A stretch of 64,000 nt of DNA from Dendrolimus kikuchii. Taxonomy: Eukaryota > Arthropoda > Insecta > Lepidoptera > Lasiocampidae. The stretch covers positions 5,675,001-5,739,000 of the forward strand of contig CM034415.1 of assembly GCA_019925095.2 (NCBI GenBank). The letters run 5' to 3'. Under the pieces are notes generated by a model. The model was not told where the DNA came from. It did not search any database and saw only the letters and a program-made list of their open reading frames with translations. Made by a program: the position numbers and the translations under genes. Below, piece after piece: positions 42,901 through 49,584 of the stretch (the first letter of the stretch is position 1; every line of letters begins with the position of its first letter).

Positions 42901-45900
42901 GGCTATTCGTTAAGGCTCCTGTTGCAGCAAAAGGTCAAAAGTGGGGTGCAAGCGAAACAACTTTTCGTTGTTATTTACTCATCAATAATTTACCAACAAA
43001 ATTATCATAAATCTTTACGATACGAGACGTAACGTGGTTTTTTTGGAACTGGTGTGTAGTTATTTCAAGTTAAGAAATATGTTCACCAAATTACCTCCAA
43101 ATTATTGACATTAAACCATTTTACACCTTTAATTTTTATCAAAACAGGATGTAAAAAATATATTCATCTTTATAAAAGAGAGATAAATAATTTGGTTGCT
43201 TTTTAATAACTTTATTTTATTCACAATATAACAATAATGCAACTAAAAAACGACCGCTTCTATGGAATCCCCGGTATCACCCAAAAACTCAGTACTGAAA
43301 AATCCTTAAGGACGTTGGCGATGCTACAAGCCTTAACGAAGATATTTTTTAACGCTTTATATATGTCTAACGCGGCCAGTCTTTATCTACTAACATTATC
43401 GCAGATGGAGCCACAGCGTAATACGCGTTCTTTTACATACTATATATAAAAGGCATCATTTATTACTACATTTTCCTTTTTTCAGCATCTTTACTATTAT
43501 TTTTAATAATAAGTAAATATTTCGAAATATTTTCAGCTTACATGTGTGAAGATACCTGAAGAATATGACGGTTCAGCTGGCAATTTCCAATCGGATATTG
43601 CAGTACTAAAGCTGAATAAGCTAGTCGTGTACAACACGTATATAAGGCCGATCTGTTTTGATCATAACAACATCGTGGACATTAAGATGGACGTTGGAAG
43701 AGTAAGTACAATGTAACCTTTATAAAACAAATCCCAAGGATCTTAAAAAATATTCGTTATATCAATAAATTTGTTACAGTGAGGTTTGTTATAAAGAGGA
43801 AAATTTGCTCTTAGGTTAGTTTTATCAAGTTTAAGAGAATATTAAAATAAAATGTAAAACACATTGTAACGAACGCACTTTTATATAGTGTAACCCTGAT
43901 ATAACAAATCCGAAGGATCTTAGAATATACGTTATACCAAGAAATGTGTTACAATGAAGTTTGTTATATAAAGTAACCTTAGGTAAGTAAATCTTACCTA
44001 AGGTTAGTTTTACCAACATTAAGAGAATCTTGAAATAAAATGTTATAATGAACGCACTTTAATATTTATTTAACTTACAACACTACACATTATGAAAGTT
44101 TAAATTCCTGGATTGACTTTGTTAAATCAATATGTTTAAACATATTGAAACCTGATTTTTTTTATGCATTGGTAGAACACTTCATGCAAAGCTTGTAAGT
44201 CAATAATATTTTCATAGCAAAGGTAAAGTATACTTTGTAATCTGTCTATTTGTTTTGCAATGAATGAAAATTCGTTACAAAGAGGTTTTTAAAAAATATA
44301 TTCGTAATGTAAAAGTCTATTTTGTATCAAATCTTAAGGTCGGTTCTAGGGTATTTCTAAAAATGTGTACAATAGAGAAAATCGTTATATTGAGCATCGT
44401 TATAATAAGGTTTCATTGCACGAAGACTATAGGTAGGCCAAAAAGAACAGAAAAGGAGAAGACCGATTGTCTTGGTCAGAATCTAGAACTTCAATCCACC
44501 CGCACTACGCAAAACGTCGACCAATCACACCTGACGAAGGTGGACTCCGAAGTCCAACGTAGATCCTCCGTAACAGTGGAAACCACACTCGTCCCGGTTA
44601 TGGTCGAATAAGTGCAATATCCGATCAAGTCCCTCAAACCGCGAAAGGCGCCAGGGACCGATGACATGAACAATCGCGTCTTAAAACTCATACCCGGCCA
44701 CCTAATTATAATCCTGGTGAGCATCTTCAATGGCGCCATAACAAACTGCTCCTTCCCCGCTACCTGGAAGGAGGCAGATGTCATCGGTATTCACAAGCCT
44801 GAAAAACCGGCTTATAAACCGTCCAGCTACCGTCCAATCAGCCTACTGAGCGCACTCAGTAAGCTTTATGAGAGGGTCATCCTCTCTAGACTTAGAGATT
44901 GTACCATCAGCAAAAATCTACTACCCGATGAACAGTTTGGCTTTCGTGCCAGACACTCGTGCGTACAACAAGTGCACCGCACACACATACTATCTCATTT
45001 ACCCGAACCCCCGCCCTATAGGAAGAGCCGCACTGTTCCTGGACATAGCTAAGGCCTTCGACACGGTCTGTCACAACGGCTTGATTTATAAACTGTACCA
45101 GTTCGATGTGCCAGACAGACTCGTGCTTACATTGCGAGCTTCCTCCTAGGCCATAGCTTCCATTTTCGAGTGGAGGGAACGCGCTCGTACCGTCACCCAC
45201 TCACAGCCGGTGGACCATAGGGCTCGACCACAGGGCTCCTACTCTTTACCCTGTATACCAGCGACATAAAAAAAAATCAAGATGACACCGTACTCTTATA
45301 CATCAGATCAAAACCGAAAAATGGTTTACGTCCGGCCGCCCGGCTGCAGGCAACTGTCACAGAGCTAGGCAAATGGTTTCGCAAATAGAGGATGCAGGTA
45401 AACCCGGAGAAAAGCGCGCAATGTTCTTTTCCCCGAGCACGCTTCGCTCATCCAAACGCGCTTGCCTTCGCCGAAAAGCCTTCTCGCATTGCGATCAACA
45501 AATACCCTGGGGAAAGTACTCCAAATACTTAGGTGTCACCCTAGATCAGAGCTTGCGCTTGGACAAGCATATTACTATAGTCCGAAATAGAGCGCGATTT
45601 GTGTTGGGTCATCTTGCACCCATGATAGATAAACGAAGCAAAATGTCCCTAAGACACAAGCTTACCCTATATGAAACATGCATCCGCCCGGTCATGACAT
45701 ACGCGAGTGTGATATTCGCTGACATAGCCGAATACCACCTGCCTGCTAGTCTGCCATTTTAGATAAACTGCAAGTTGTGCAGAATAAATTCATGGGCAGA
45801 ACCGTCGGTGTTTCCCTCTATATGCGGAACGTCGACATCCACTGCGATCTGTTGCTTTCCTCCATCAAAAAATACATTAAGTCGCTCTCGCGTATTTCGA

Positions 45901-48900
45901 TCTCGCGCTGAACCATCGAAATCCGCTCGCGTCCGCGTCCGATTATAACCCTATACGAAAGGCTTTCGTGCGACGACCGCATAACATTCTCACGGACCGG
46001 GTCGACCTTATTACAAAACGCTTGGCCCGGATCAGCCAGGCGAGGGATGCCAGGAGATATAGACTAAGCGTGTTGCTGGGAAGTTTCTGTCGCCGTTTCT
46101 TCTCTCCCAGCTATAACACGTTGCGAAACGGCAGTAAGATAGTGTAGGCCGCCTCCAACCACCAATCCCGATCTGCCGGGATCCTTCCCCTCGGGCTTTA
46201 TATTACCTGTCGCCCGTTCTCAAATAATACATTGTGTCGCTCTCTAGTCGTCATCGTTAGATTTATCTCCCTCTCATGGCCACAGTCCAGCAAGTAGCGA
46301 GGAAGGCGGTCGCCCCAAAACCCCCGATAAAGTTATGAGGTCTTCGGACCGACAACATGAAGTCAAGTCCAATAAAAAAGCCGTCTACCTTATTGTAAAA
46401 CAGTGCACCGCCGCGGGCGGACCTTTACCTACACTATAACTATGGCCTACTCGCTTATGGAGTAGGCATCAGTGCAGGCATACCTCATGGGTCCCGTGTT
46501 CCAGGCTGCGTTCTGCACGCCTGTAACCCAGTCCCAATTTCATTGAGTCCCGGACTCCATGCTGCGTTCTGCACGCTTGTAGCCCGGTCTCATTACCGGA
46601 GTACCGGACTGCAGGCCGCGTAATGTCTACCTGCAGTCTGGTCTCGCTTACCGGGATCTATTGGGGTCCTACTTTTTAATAAAAAACAAACGCTATAACA
46701 TTTATTTCCTAGCAATTTAAGGCTATTACAAATAATTCAAATCTAAACAAAAGTAAAATATAATTTTAATTAATAAAACATGACTTTATACATAAACTAT
46801 ACCCGTCTCAGTCCGACGCCGTCTCTTTTGTGCGCCCAAATGTCGCTTCTACGTTGTCTACGAGACTTAGCAAATTTAGTCAATGACCTTATCGCTTGTC
46901 TAGACGGGTCGGTGGGTTTTGCACATCGTTGTTGTCGTCGTCAACACTTACATAAAAGTTGAAATACGTTTTATATATCGCCAGCGAAGCAGCAAGCAAA
47001 AGCTAGTATACCGGGTTACTAGTATACGTTAATTCGCCGTATATCCGGCAGATGATGACAGGGAAGCTCAAAAGCAACAAAATTAAACAGTTTTTTAAGT
47101 CCTCTCTCGATTTTATACTTCCTATCTCCGCAACAGCGTATTGTTTTAAGACCTAGTTAAAAATGTTGTTCATTTCCAGGTTGCCGGGTGTGGCTTTACG
47201 AGCCAAGAAGGGCATATGTCTCGAATACTCCAGCTCGTGAAGCTGCCATATGTGAAGCTGTCTCAGTGCAAGAAAATGGTACCAGAGGACTTTAGACGCT
47301 ACCTGGGTGATGACAAATTCTGTGCAGGAGACACCAATGGTGCGTCAATTCCATCCTACAATTAACTATACAATCATCAGTGTATCACAAAGTCACACAT
47401 ATATTATTTTCCACTACCCACTTCTCCTGCTACTGCTCACATCTACTTAACACTTCACTTGCTACTCTCAGTTCCCACATCCATTTGCCACTGCCCACTG
47501 CCTTTTTTCACTTGCCGCTTCCACTTGCCACTCCCATTTGCCCATTCACTCACCGATTCCACTGAACTGCCCACAATTCACGTAGCACTTCCACAGACTT
47601 CACCTGACTAATTTAGTCATTTATTTCAGAAATAAGATGTTGTAATGATTTTATATCAGGCTTGTGCGTAATTTGCGGTGTCCGTTTTGTATAATCATTC
47701 GTTGATACCTAAACATAGTGATACAATAATAACTTCGAACTTATTTTTTTTTAACTTACTGATGGCTTAGCCACAAGTTGGATTTGTCGCCTTAATAATT
47801 AACAATTAACTTATTATATAAATGAGGTGGCGTGTGCAAGAACTTAGTAATTTTTTTTGCTATTATGATAAGGGCTCTGCCAAAATGCTGTTACATCAGT
47901 CTACATTAAATAATTTCATGCTATTTCTAAGGCTGTTTGTTTGGACACATTCCACTAATATATGAAAGATATCCTATCTTACAATATAATTATGACATTA
48001 AGAACAATTCAGTGTAGATGGGAATCTCATCATGTGTAAAATATTTGTTACAAAATGTGTTCAGATCGTAATCTTAAATATATTAAATCCCTAGTAATAT
48101 TATAAATGCGAAAGTAACTCTGTCCGTCTATCTGTTCCCTTTTCACGGATAATGTACAGGACCGATTTGACTGAAACTCAGTATATAATTATATATTTTT
48201 TCGATGCTAAGGATGAACATAGGATACTTTTTATTCCGAAAAATGGGATAGTTTCCGTGATAAAATATACTCGTCTCTCTTGTTATGCTTTTACGGAAAA
48301 ACTAGTGGACCGATTTGGCTGAAATTCGGTATATGTCTAATTTTAATACCGGGGGTGGACAAGGTATACTTTTCATCCCGGATAATGGGATAGATTTATG
48401 TAAAGGTTATCCAAGAAAGTAGGTTAAGTTTTGTTTTTTTTTGTTGTGATTAATCATTTTCGGAGTTTTGGTTATTTAAGTCAATTTGATCAATTTGGCC
48501 ATTTTGCCATTTTGGTCATTTGGTCGATTTGGTCATTTTGGTCGATTTGGTCATTTTGATCGATTTGGTGTAATTTTGTACATATGTAGTTTTAATAGCA
48601 CGTGGGCTACCGGTGATTCTCTTACCATAGAGTTACACCGAGCCAAATTTAGGAACAACTTGTTAAAACATTTCACTATAATCCATGTCCTATATAACAG
48701 TTACGGTAAAAAGTTACCGATTTATAGTATTGACGCCATTTTCAGGTACTGGTGTACTGTGCCAAGGTGACGGCGGCAGCGGTCTGGTTTTCCCTGACAG
48801 CACTTCAGACGACCGCTACTTCCTGAGAGGCATCCTGTCCGTAGCGCCAGTCTACACCGACTCCTACAAATTCTCCATCACCGCATTGACTGATGTATCA

Positions 48901-48942
48901 AAACATTTATACTTCATTAATAACTTCCATTGCAACACATAA
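27922..48942 (+). CDS. Modular serine protease B, likely inactive homologue
   Basis: A tandem paralogue of A and C. Exons: 27922-27961 (signal peptide), 35456-35510, an S/T-rich exon ending at 36579, 36882-37111 (Sushi), 37451-37657 (six-Cys domain), then protease exons 39599-39756, 41591-41715, 43537-43701, 47180-47339 and 48746-48942. All downstream phases agree. The LDLa exons that follow exon 2 in gene C are absent from 35511-36398. In the protease, His and Asp remain, but the catalytic motif reads CQGDGGSGL, with Gly at the Ser195 position. The expected activated N-terminus is MING instead of I/V-V/I-G-G, and the GWG Trp is Cys. All frames are open, so it is not an obvious pseudogene: a non-catalytic serine protease homologue is the best call, though the 5' end may be damaged. 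Confidence 0.7.
28065..28461 (-). mobile_element. RTE-like 3' fragment with inverted 5' end
   Basis: Same family as 167-510, inserted in gene B intron 1 after the B/C duplication (gene C lacks it). Imperfect target duplication AACTT(C/T)ATAA at 28055-28064 and 28462-28471. The 5' end of the insertion is inverted back on itself (see 28393-28460). Confidence 0.75.
28393..28460. repeat. 31-bp perfect inverted repeat with 6-bp loop
   Basis: Arms 28393-28423 and 28430-28460 are exact reverse complements (left arm starts CTCTTTCAGACC) around GTATTA. Both arms derive from the RTE-like ORF2 sequence coding KRVGLKE. It fits a twin-primed 5' inversion. Confidence 0.9.
28493..29032 (+). repeat. BEL 5' LTR, missing its first 10 bp
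   Basis: Aligns to 33863-34402 with one mismatch and ends in CAACA. The 3' LTR begins TGTTGCGGAC (33853-33862), which is absent here; instead the host intron word AGGCTA precedes it, matching gene C at 56470-56480. Confidence 0.9.
29040..29057 (+). other. Primer binding site, tRNA-Tyr
   Basis: TGGTCCTTCGAGCCGGAT lies 7 bases after the 5' LTR. It is complementary to the 3' end of tRNA-Tyr (acceptor TCGAAGG-A plus CCA). Confidence 0.8.
29180..33892 (+). CDS. BEL/Pao Gag-Pol polyprotein without RT core
   Basis: 1570 residues, intact. Gag has a basic region, a coiled-coil-like EEQIAALAIRREELQLQAA segment and a CHCCGEGHLTTQC zinc knuckle near residue 455. An aspartic protease with ALLDEGSTITLV follows near residue 586. 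The conserved pre-RT part (GADNWHLI, LTLLGWTVHG, MGLPWR, GIERKMDR) then jumps at about residues 825-842 straight to the post-RT connection (LELGWDEPLPEE). No finger, palm or YVDD motif is present. RNase H follows (FTDASEQAY near 895, RMELQAALIGARL, FWSDSKTVLHWV), then integrase with HHVGTEHIV...CINC and D1262, D1324, E1373, and a C-terminal VHVGDVVII domain. The stop codon lies inside the 3' LTR. Replication would need RT supplied in trans. Confidence 0.9.
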   Translation: MPSTRSKAAEERVQKVHEEPPASPSVHISASASAPITSRPASPGVQETTIAPTHTVHRTERRSRSPSVRSHVSAADQIRQMELEAEEQIAALAIRREELQLQAALIRKRTAANIAALREHSDRASVCGDEGMDTEHHITEWLKNTRIRGESPNAGERSTPRTRGAEPRPPRDVVERSTELYGDSRDRSAEINDRAAHVTFRTPRTARSPTPTRSRDRGIDRLADALERIIRTRPTPRQCQDLPTFSGAPGEWLPFKAAMRESTVVHGFTAAENLGRLRNCLKGEAREHVSGLLYTATDPAVIMKTLEQTYGRPEIIIDRALEEIKKLPRSGSSASELNTLATKLQNIVTSISCVDNRGYLLNPMLARQVIDKLSLPLQVKWWDFAEQSTGEGEPEIVRLSRFLMGEADKAMRHSYSTPSRSTTDMHVARETRAKPPRINERRRVYTTSAEKKDVCHCCGEGHLTTQCGRLAAMTVPERWKWAKEARICFLCLRSKHQRFRCGAKKCGVNECREPHHALLHLRKDAEAVREPTERKESAGKPTRNEESVMTASAHKANTNEKVLLKVCPITVKGRNGEEVSTYALLDEGSTITLVDEEIAAKIGADGPKRPLNIHGINSSQREAQSRMVSLAVRGKEQPHYHHIKARTVKKLTLGNHSVRREVVQQLRHLKTLREDDVCYENVKPRVLIGADNWHLIVTRKLLAGKKNQPAASLTLLGWTVHGSAPRGVVMSQGIDRVLHIRSWQGDGSRDELFEMVKSHFDMDALDTSSKVKLVAEEERAPKIFSGTVRKMDGHFKMGLPWREDDISMSPSYDMAVRRPRGIERKMDRSPQSKEVNTAQIDKLLELGWDEPLPEEEAREFEEWIQDLDSIKELRLPRCYGRDEDVVNTELHIFTDASEQAYAAAAYWRFERRDGSVSVALIAGKAKVAPMKAQSIPRMELQAALIGARLAAEIRREHGFEPRDVTFWSDSKTVLHWVRNDSARYTPFVAHRLGEIGELTEPGQWRWVPTKENVADDATRIGGSILKTDDRWFVGPGFLYGPRNEWPKELPANDETTEVLVNFATDAELFIDATRFSTYGKLLRATAYALAFIDMCRRKTKSMEARHTEEAERLLVRQAQRESFSEDYERLKRGERVKRGSRLHKLDPEYGGDGIIRLNGRIKAAPLAELVRSPPILDGAHHITRLMIRQEHEVHHHVGTEHIVNNMRQKYWILRLRPAARHVVHQCINCRLRKTAPTVPVKGDLPRDRLAAYTRPFSNCGVDCFGPMWVTIGRRREKRWGMLFTCLVTRAVHIELIASLSTGSAIMAIRRMGARRGWPKTMWSDNGTNFHGADAELRTAHARWVQEAPSYVKKRPLAWRYIDPGAPNQGGAWERLIRTVKTALHATLAEQAPREEVLITTMAEIEHTVNSRPLTHVSVSAEDEDALTPNHFLIGSATGLPITGVTEIADRKTWFASQALADKFWTRWLREYLPTLAARDDVRRKEERVHVGDVVIIADGLLPRNVWPRGVVERTYIGPDNVVRSAEVRTKGGIFRRPVRRLIVLTKEDGSEDLRRGEDVADRITPLTSPP
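33843..33852 (+). other. Polypurine tract
   Basis: GGGGGGAGGA directly before the TGTTG start of the 3' LTR, the usual plus-strand primer position in BEL elements. Confidence 0.75.
33853..34402 (+). repeat. BEL 3' LTR, complete
   Basis: 550 bp, TGTTG at the start and CAACA at the end. It contains a direct repeat ATATATACACACAAGGAAGA and the end of the polyprotein frame. Confidence 0.9.
34440..34560 (+). repeat. Retrotransposon 3' tail, shared with gene C intron
   Basis: TTTAACTTACATATAAGTT, CCTTCAAAAAGTGTT and GAATAAAAA correspond to 56535-56620 in gene C, so this insertion predates the B/C duplication. The next stretch (AAAGAAGCCTACAAACTCACTGTAACTC) is also found at 14008-14040 in gene A. 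Confidence 0.55.
34620..35191 (+). mobile_element. PIF/Harbinger-type non-autonomous transposon
   Basis: Terminal inverted repeats GGGTCAGCGCAGACAGA at the left and its reverse complement at 35175-35191, with a 3-bp TAA duplication (34617-34619 and 35192-35194), typical of PIF/Harbinger. It carries a short ORF resembling the N-terminus of Harbinger nucleases. It is absent from the gene C intron. Confidence 0.7.
34754..34972 (+). pseudogene. Harbinger transposase N-terminal remnant
   Basis: 72 codons from ATG, with an acidic EEEEMEEH stretch and RQKVRRRTWVEECWQGRCSFGEFNTL, resembling the R-x-W-V...G-x-F/Y-x-x-L start of HARBI1-like proteins. The catalytic DDE part is missing. Confidence 0.5.
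35456..35510 (+). CDS. Gene B exon 2
   Basis: Acceptor TTTGTAG at 35455, donor GTAATG at 35511. Reads (A)[17 protein letters not shown] with the last AG in phase 2. Gene C has the same exon ([17 protein letters not shown]). In gene C the final Cys is the first cysteine of LDLa module 1; in B the partner exon is missing. Confidence 0.7.
35511..36004 (+). pseudogene. Jockey-like RT thumb remnant, interrupted by SINE-A
   Basis: Colinear with 60208-60370 in gene C ([21 protein letters not shown]), so the retrotransposon piece was in this intron before the duplication. A SINE-A entered later at 35565. The remnant is cut off at 36004 where family B begins. Confidence 0.6.
35565..35872 (+). mobile_element. 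SINE-A, full length, inserted after B/C duplication
   Basis: Complete copy ending in a run of A. Gene C shows the empty site: CCATATCTTGCTTTC at 60244 versus CCATATCTT...ATCTTACTTTC here, giving an ATCTT target duplication. Confidence 0.8.
36005..36310 (+). mobile_element. Family B MITE-like repeat
   Basis: Closely matches 6628-6935 from AATATTTTCTCAAG to GGCTTGAAGAGAAGAAGCG. It sits where gene C has its retrotransposon remnant and LDLa exons. Confidence 0.65.
36398..36579 (+). CDS. Gene B S/T-rich exon (start unresolved)
   Basis: Ends at donor GTAAGT (36580) in phase 2, which joins to 36882 as Gly-Asn-Lys. The frame reads CNCNTANNDFFGKKCYASASS then a long Ser/Thr/Val-rich, mucin-like linker to ISEVTVG. 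The C-x-C...G-x-x-C start looks like the end of an EGF-like module. An in-frame TGA at 36389-36391 and the repeat to the left mean the true acceptor was not found; the 5' part may have been destroyed. Confidence 0.45.
36615..36795 (-). mobile_element. RTE-like ORF2 C-terminal fragment
   Basis: The minus strand resembles 13099-13226 (KDILCLLQIIW-like WKEKTYCADP family). Short, decayed, intronic. Confidence 0.45.
36882..37111 (+). CDS. Gene B Sushi (CCP) exon
   Basis: Acceptor AATTTCAG at 36881, donor GTGAGT at 37112. Encodes RRMCKLPPYPQHGKYVFV to CLNGEFLKQKTVPKCI, with four Cys and the P-x-H-G-x-Y and G-x-x...W/F pattern of Sushi domains. Confidence 0.8.
37451..37657 (+). CDS. Gene B six-Cys pre-protease exon with GC donor
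   Basis: Acceptor GATTCCAG at 37450. Encodes FCKIQRGDGITYRCSRK to SWDYQAICSV. It parallels gene A 760-969 with six Cys in the same order. The phase only fits the next exon if splicing uses the GC donor GCAAGT at 37658. Confidence 0.75.
37658..37663 (+). other. Non-canonical GC splice donor
   Basis: GCAAGT follows TCAGTAG. It otherwise matches the consensus donor perfectly and gives Glu (G plus AA) of ECG at 39599. Confidence 0.6.
38085..38650. repeat. Dispersed repeat ('gcggccccggcagacgtcgtcctgcc' type)
   Basis: Begins AGCGGCCCCGGCAGACGTCG, has an internal duplicated AACCCGATC(C/T)CAG(A/C)GCCAC phrase, and ends with GGTCAAGCCCTTTCGGAGGA and AACACTGTGACACCAG. A common interspersed repeat of insects with no ORF. 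Confidence 0.5.
38694..39000 (+). repeat. Family C repeat, tandem unit 1
   Basis: From TATGGCTTGGCAGCTAGGCC to TTCCCGCCAAAAACTCCAG; very similar to the unit at 39020-39329. Confidence 0.85.
39020..39329 (+). repeat. Family C repeat, tandem unit 2
   Basis: Nearly identical direct copy of 38694-39000, separated by a 19-bp AT spacer. A diverged inverted copy is at 16136-16400. Confidence 0.85.
39463..39503. repeat. CA/CG-rich microsatellite
   Basis: Imperfect CACACACGCACGCGCGC-type run in the intron before protease exon 1 of gene B. Confidence 0.7.
39599..39756 (+). CDS. Gene B protease exon 1
   Basis: Acceptor GATTCCAG at 39598, donor GTACCT at 39757. Encodes (E)CGTAAPSAKQLMINGSTTK to CGGTLISRDVVVS. 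The position of the activation motif reads L-MING, a poor match to the I/V-V/I-G-G needed to form an active site after cleavage. Confidence 0.82.
39855..40125. mobile_element. Family B MITE-like repeat with inverted ends
   Basis: One partial copy followed by a second whose end (ACTTGTATACATAATAAAACTACGTT) is repeated in inverse at 40065-40110 (AACGTAGTTTTATTATGTATACAAGT). This shows the family's terminal inverted repeat. Confidence 0.65.
40845..41060 (+). repeat. Family E dispersed repeat
   Basis: GCGAAAGTAACTCTGTCTGTC, ACTACTGGACCGATTTGGC, TTTTTATCCCGAAAAATGGGA and GGGATAAAAGT, as in 48085-48480. Confidence 0.65.
41080..41500 (+). repeat. Repeat shared with 54130-54360
   Basis: ACACAGGTA(C/A)AAATATAAC(C/T)GAA, ACAAACGTAATGCAC and GGTAATAAA(A/G)TGTG are in the same order at 54140-54320, which lacks the middle part. 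Class unknown. Confidence 0.5.
41591..41715 (+). CDS. Gene B protease exon 2 (catalytic His)
   Basis: Acceptor CTTCTAG at 41590, donor GTATGT at 41716. Encodes (A)AHCFWNDAKGEQED to AEYFD, with the same phase as gene A. His is retained. Confidence 0.85.
41950..42620. repeat. Intronic block of 'cataatttcat' repeats
   Basis: Contains many short variants of CATAATTTCATNTGNTAT and a GC-rich segment (AAGCGAGCGAAGCGAGCG, GCCGCGGCAGCGGCCGGCG). A probable decayed element; encloses the TTAGG tract at 42243. Confidence 0.4.
42243..42261 (+). repeat. Interstitial (TTAGG)n tract
   Basis: Three perfect TTAGG units plus TTAG. TTAGG is the insect telomere repeat. At this length it may be chance or part of the surrounding element. 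Confidence 0.7.
42735..42845. mobile_element. Short family B copy
   Basis: AAACTACGTTTTAACGGTTTTAAG, TTCCGACGTTTCC, then directly the other end TGTATACAAGTCGCGAAAAC. An internally deleted element with both termini. Confidence 0.6.
43537..43701 (+). CDS. Gene B protease exon 3 (catalytic Asp)
   Basis: Acceptor TTTTCAG at 43536, donor GTAAGT at 43702; 55 codons, LTCVKIPEEYDG to DIKMDVGR. NFQSDIAVLKL keeps the Asp. Confidence 0.85.
43713..44066 (+). repeat. ~177-bp tandem duplication next to a splice donor
   Basis: Two units starting GTAACC(T/C)TTATAAAACAAATCC-like at 43713 and 43890, each continuing AAGGATCTTA, CGTTATA, GAGGTTTGTTATA-like, GGTTAGTTTTA and AACGCACTTT. Fainter echoes run to about 44420. 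Confidence 0.65.
44420..46160 (+). pseudogene. Jockey-like reverse transcriptase, decayed
   Basis: RT motifs in order but in several frames: KPRKAPGTDDM, ATWKEADVIGIHKPEK, SYRPISLLSALSKLYERVI, DEQFGFRARHSC (44612-44990), LDIAKAFDTVCHNGL (about 45040-45080), a degraded QDDTVLLY in place of YADD, and KYLGVTLDQSL (45515-45550). The 3' end at 46060-46230 (GTTGCTGGGAAGTTTCTGTC, GGATCCTTCCCCTCGGGCTT) recurs at 57785-57930. Many stops; inactive. Confidence 0.75.
46240..46400 (+). repeat. Repeat shared with 58015-58215
   Basis: TAGATTTATC, CACAGTCCAG, AAAGTTATGAGGTCTTCGGACC and AAGTCAAGTCCAATAAAAAA in both, downstream of the Jockey-like 3' ends; probably part of the same composite element. Confidence 0.55.
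46485..46675 (+). repeat. GC-rich minisatellite, three ~58-bp units
   Basis: Units share CC(A)TGCTGCGTTCTGCACGC and TGTA(A/G)CCC(A/G)GTC; the third unit is more diverged (GGCCGCGTAATGTC). Confidence 0.6.
46676..47179. other. Intron of gene B
   Basis: A short open stretch at 46780-46962 is not supported as coding. Nothing else recognised. Confidence 0.35.
47180..47339 (+). CDS. Gene B protease exon 4
   Basis: Acceptor TTTCCAG at 47179, donor GTGCGT at 47340; 160 nt as in gene A. Encodes VAGCGFTSQEGHMSRILQ to DDKFCAGDTN. The GWG tryptophan is replaced by Cys, an extra unpaired cysteine. Confidence 0.82.
47395..47600. repeat. Imperfect CACTTGCCACT-type pyrimidine-rich repeat
   Basis: Irregular 10-12-bp words (CCACTTGCCACT, CCCATTTGCCC, TTCCACT) in an intron. 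Low complexity only. Confidence 0.45.
48085..48575 (+). repeat. Family E dispersed repeat with short minisatellite
   Basis: Colinear with 40845-41060 at its left (GCGAAAGTAACTCTGTCCGTC to GGGATAG) and continues to a GGTCATTTTGGTCGATTT repeat (48480-48570), the inverse of the minisatellite at 25838-26225. Confidence 0.65.
48746..48942 (+). CDS. Gene B protease exon 5, Ser195 replaced by Gly
   Basis: Acceptor TTTTCAG at 48745. Encodes (G)TGVLCQGDGGSGLVFPDST to NNFHCNT and TAA. Against gene A (LCKGDSGGGLVFP) the catalytic Ser is Gly, with a Ser two residues later. The oxyanion-hole Gly and the preceding Asp remain. Confidence 0.85.
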
Positions 48943-49017
48943 TCTATGCTAATGAATACAACTGGTTTTATTATACTTGTAAATCATAAATCATTTTATT
49001 GGTTTTTTTGTTATAAT

Positions 49018-49023
49018 AATAAA
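49018..49023 (+). terminator. Polyadenylation signal AATAAA
   Basis: 76 bases after the gene B stop, in an ATAATA-rich context. Confidence 0.5.
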
Positions 49024-49584
49024 ATAATAATAATAAAATAGTTTATTAGGTACCACAGAATTGTAACAACAATAACAGAAGGTGCTATAAATTTCTATAT
49101 AATAAAACAGGTAAATCTAATTAATAACTAGGGAAAACTAAAAATAATTAGTAAAATTAATGGATACTAACACCTAAACTAGGCAAAGCCTGTACTATAG
49201 GTGTTAGTTCCTTCCTATAATGCGTAATTAGAATGTTTTACTTTATATTCAAATGTGGGTAGAAGTGTTACAAAATTTGTGAGATATTGTACTGCCATAT
49301 AAACTTATATAGACAGATGTTAACACGAGTATATAAAGTAGGAACTTAGGTAAATGTTTATTGCGAGTGTGAAAAATAATAAAACTTATGTTAATTTTAA
49401 CTAGTGTAAAAGCATGTGTGCGTGTGCATGTGCGTGTGCCTGTACGTATTCGAATGATGTATGTACTTATCTGAAATTTTAGTGTACTTAAGTGTGTAAG
49501 TATAATCTTAGTTGAAATGTTAATGTTATGGCGACATACTTTAGACCAACTGGTAACATTGTTATCAGTATAATTAAAATGTAT
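49024..49584. other. Intergenic AT-rich spacer
   Basis: ATA-rich simple sequence then unassigned DNA. 49150-49215 holds a short inverted repeat (CTAACACCTA...TAGGTGTTAG). Confidence 0.4.
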
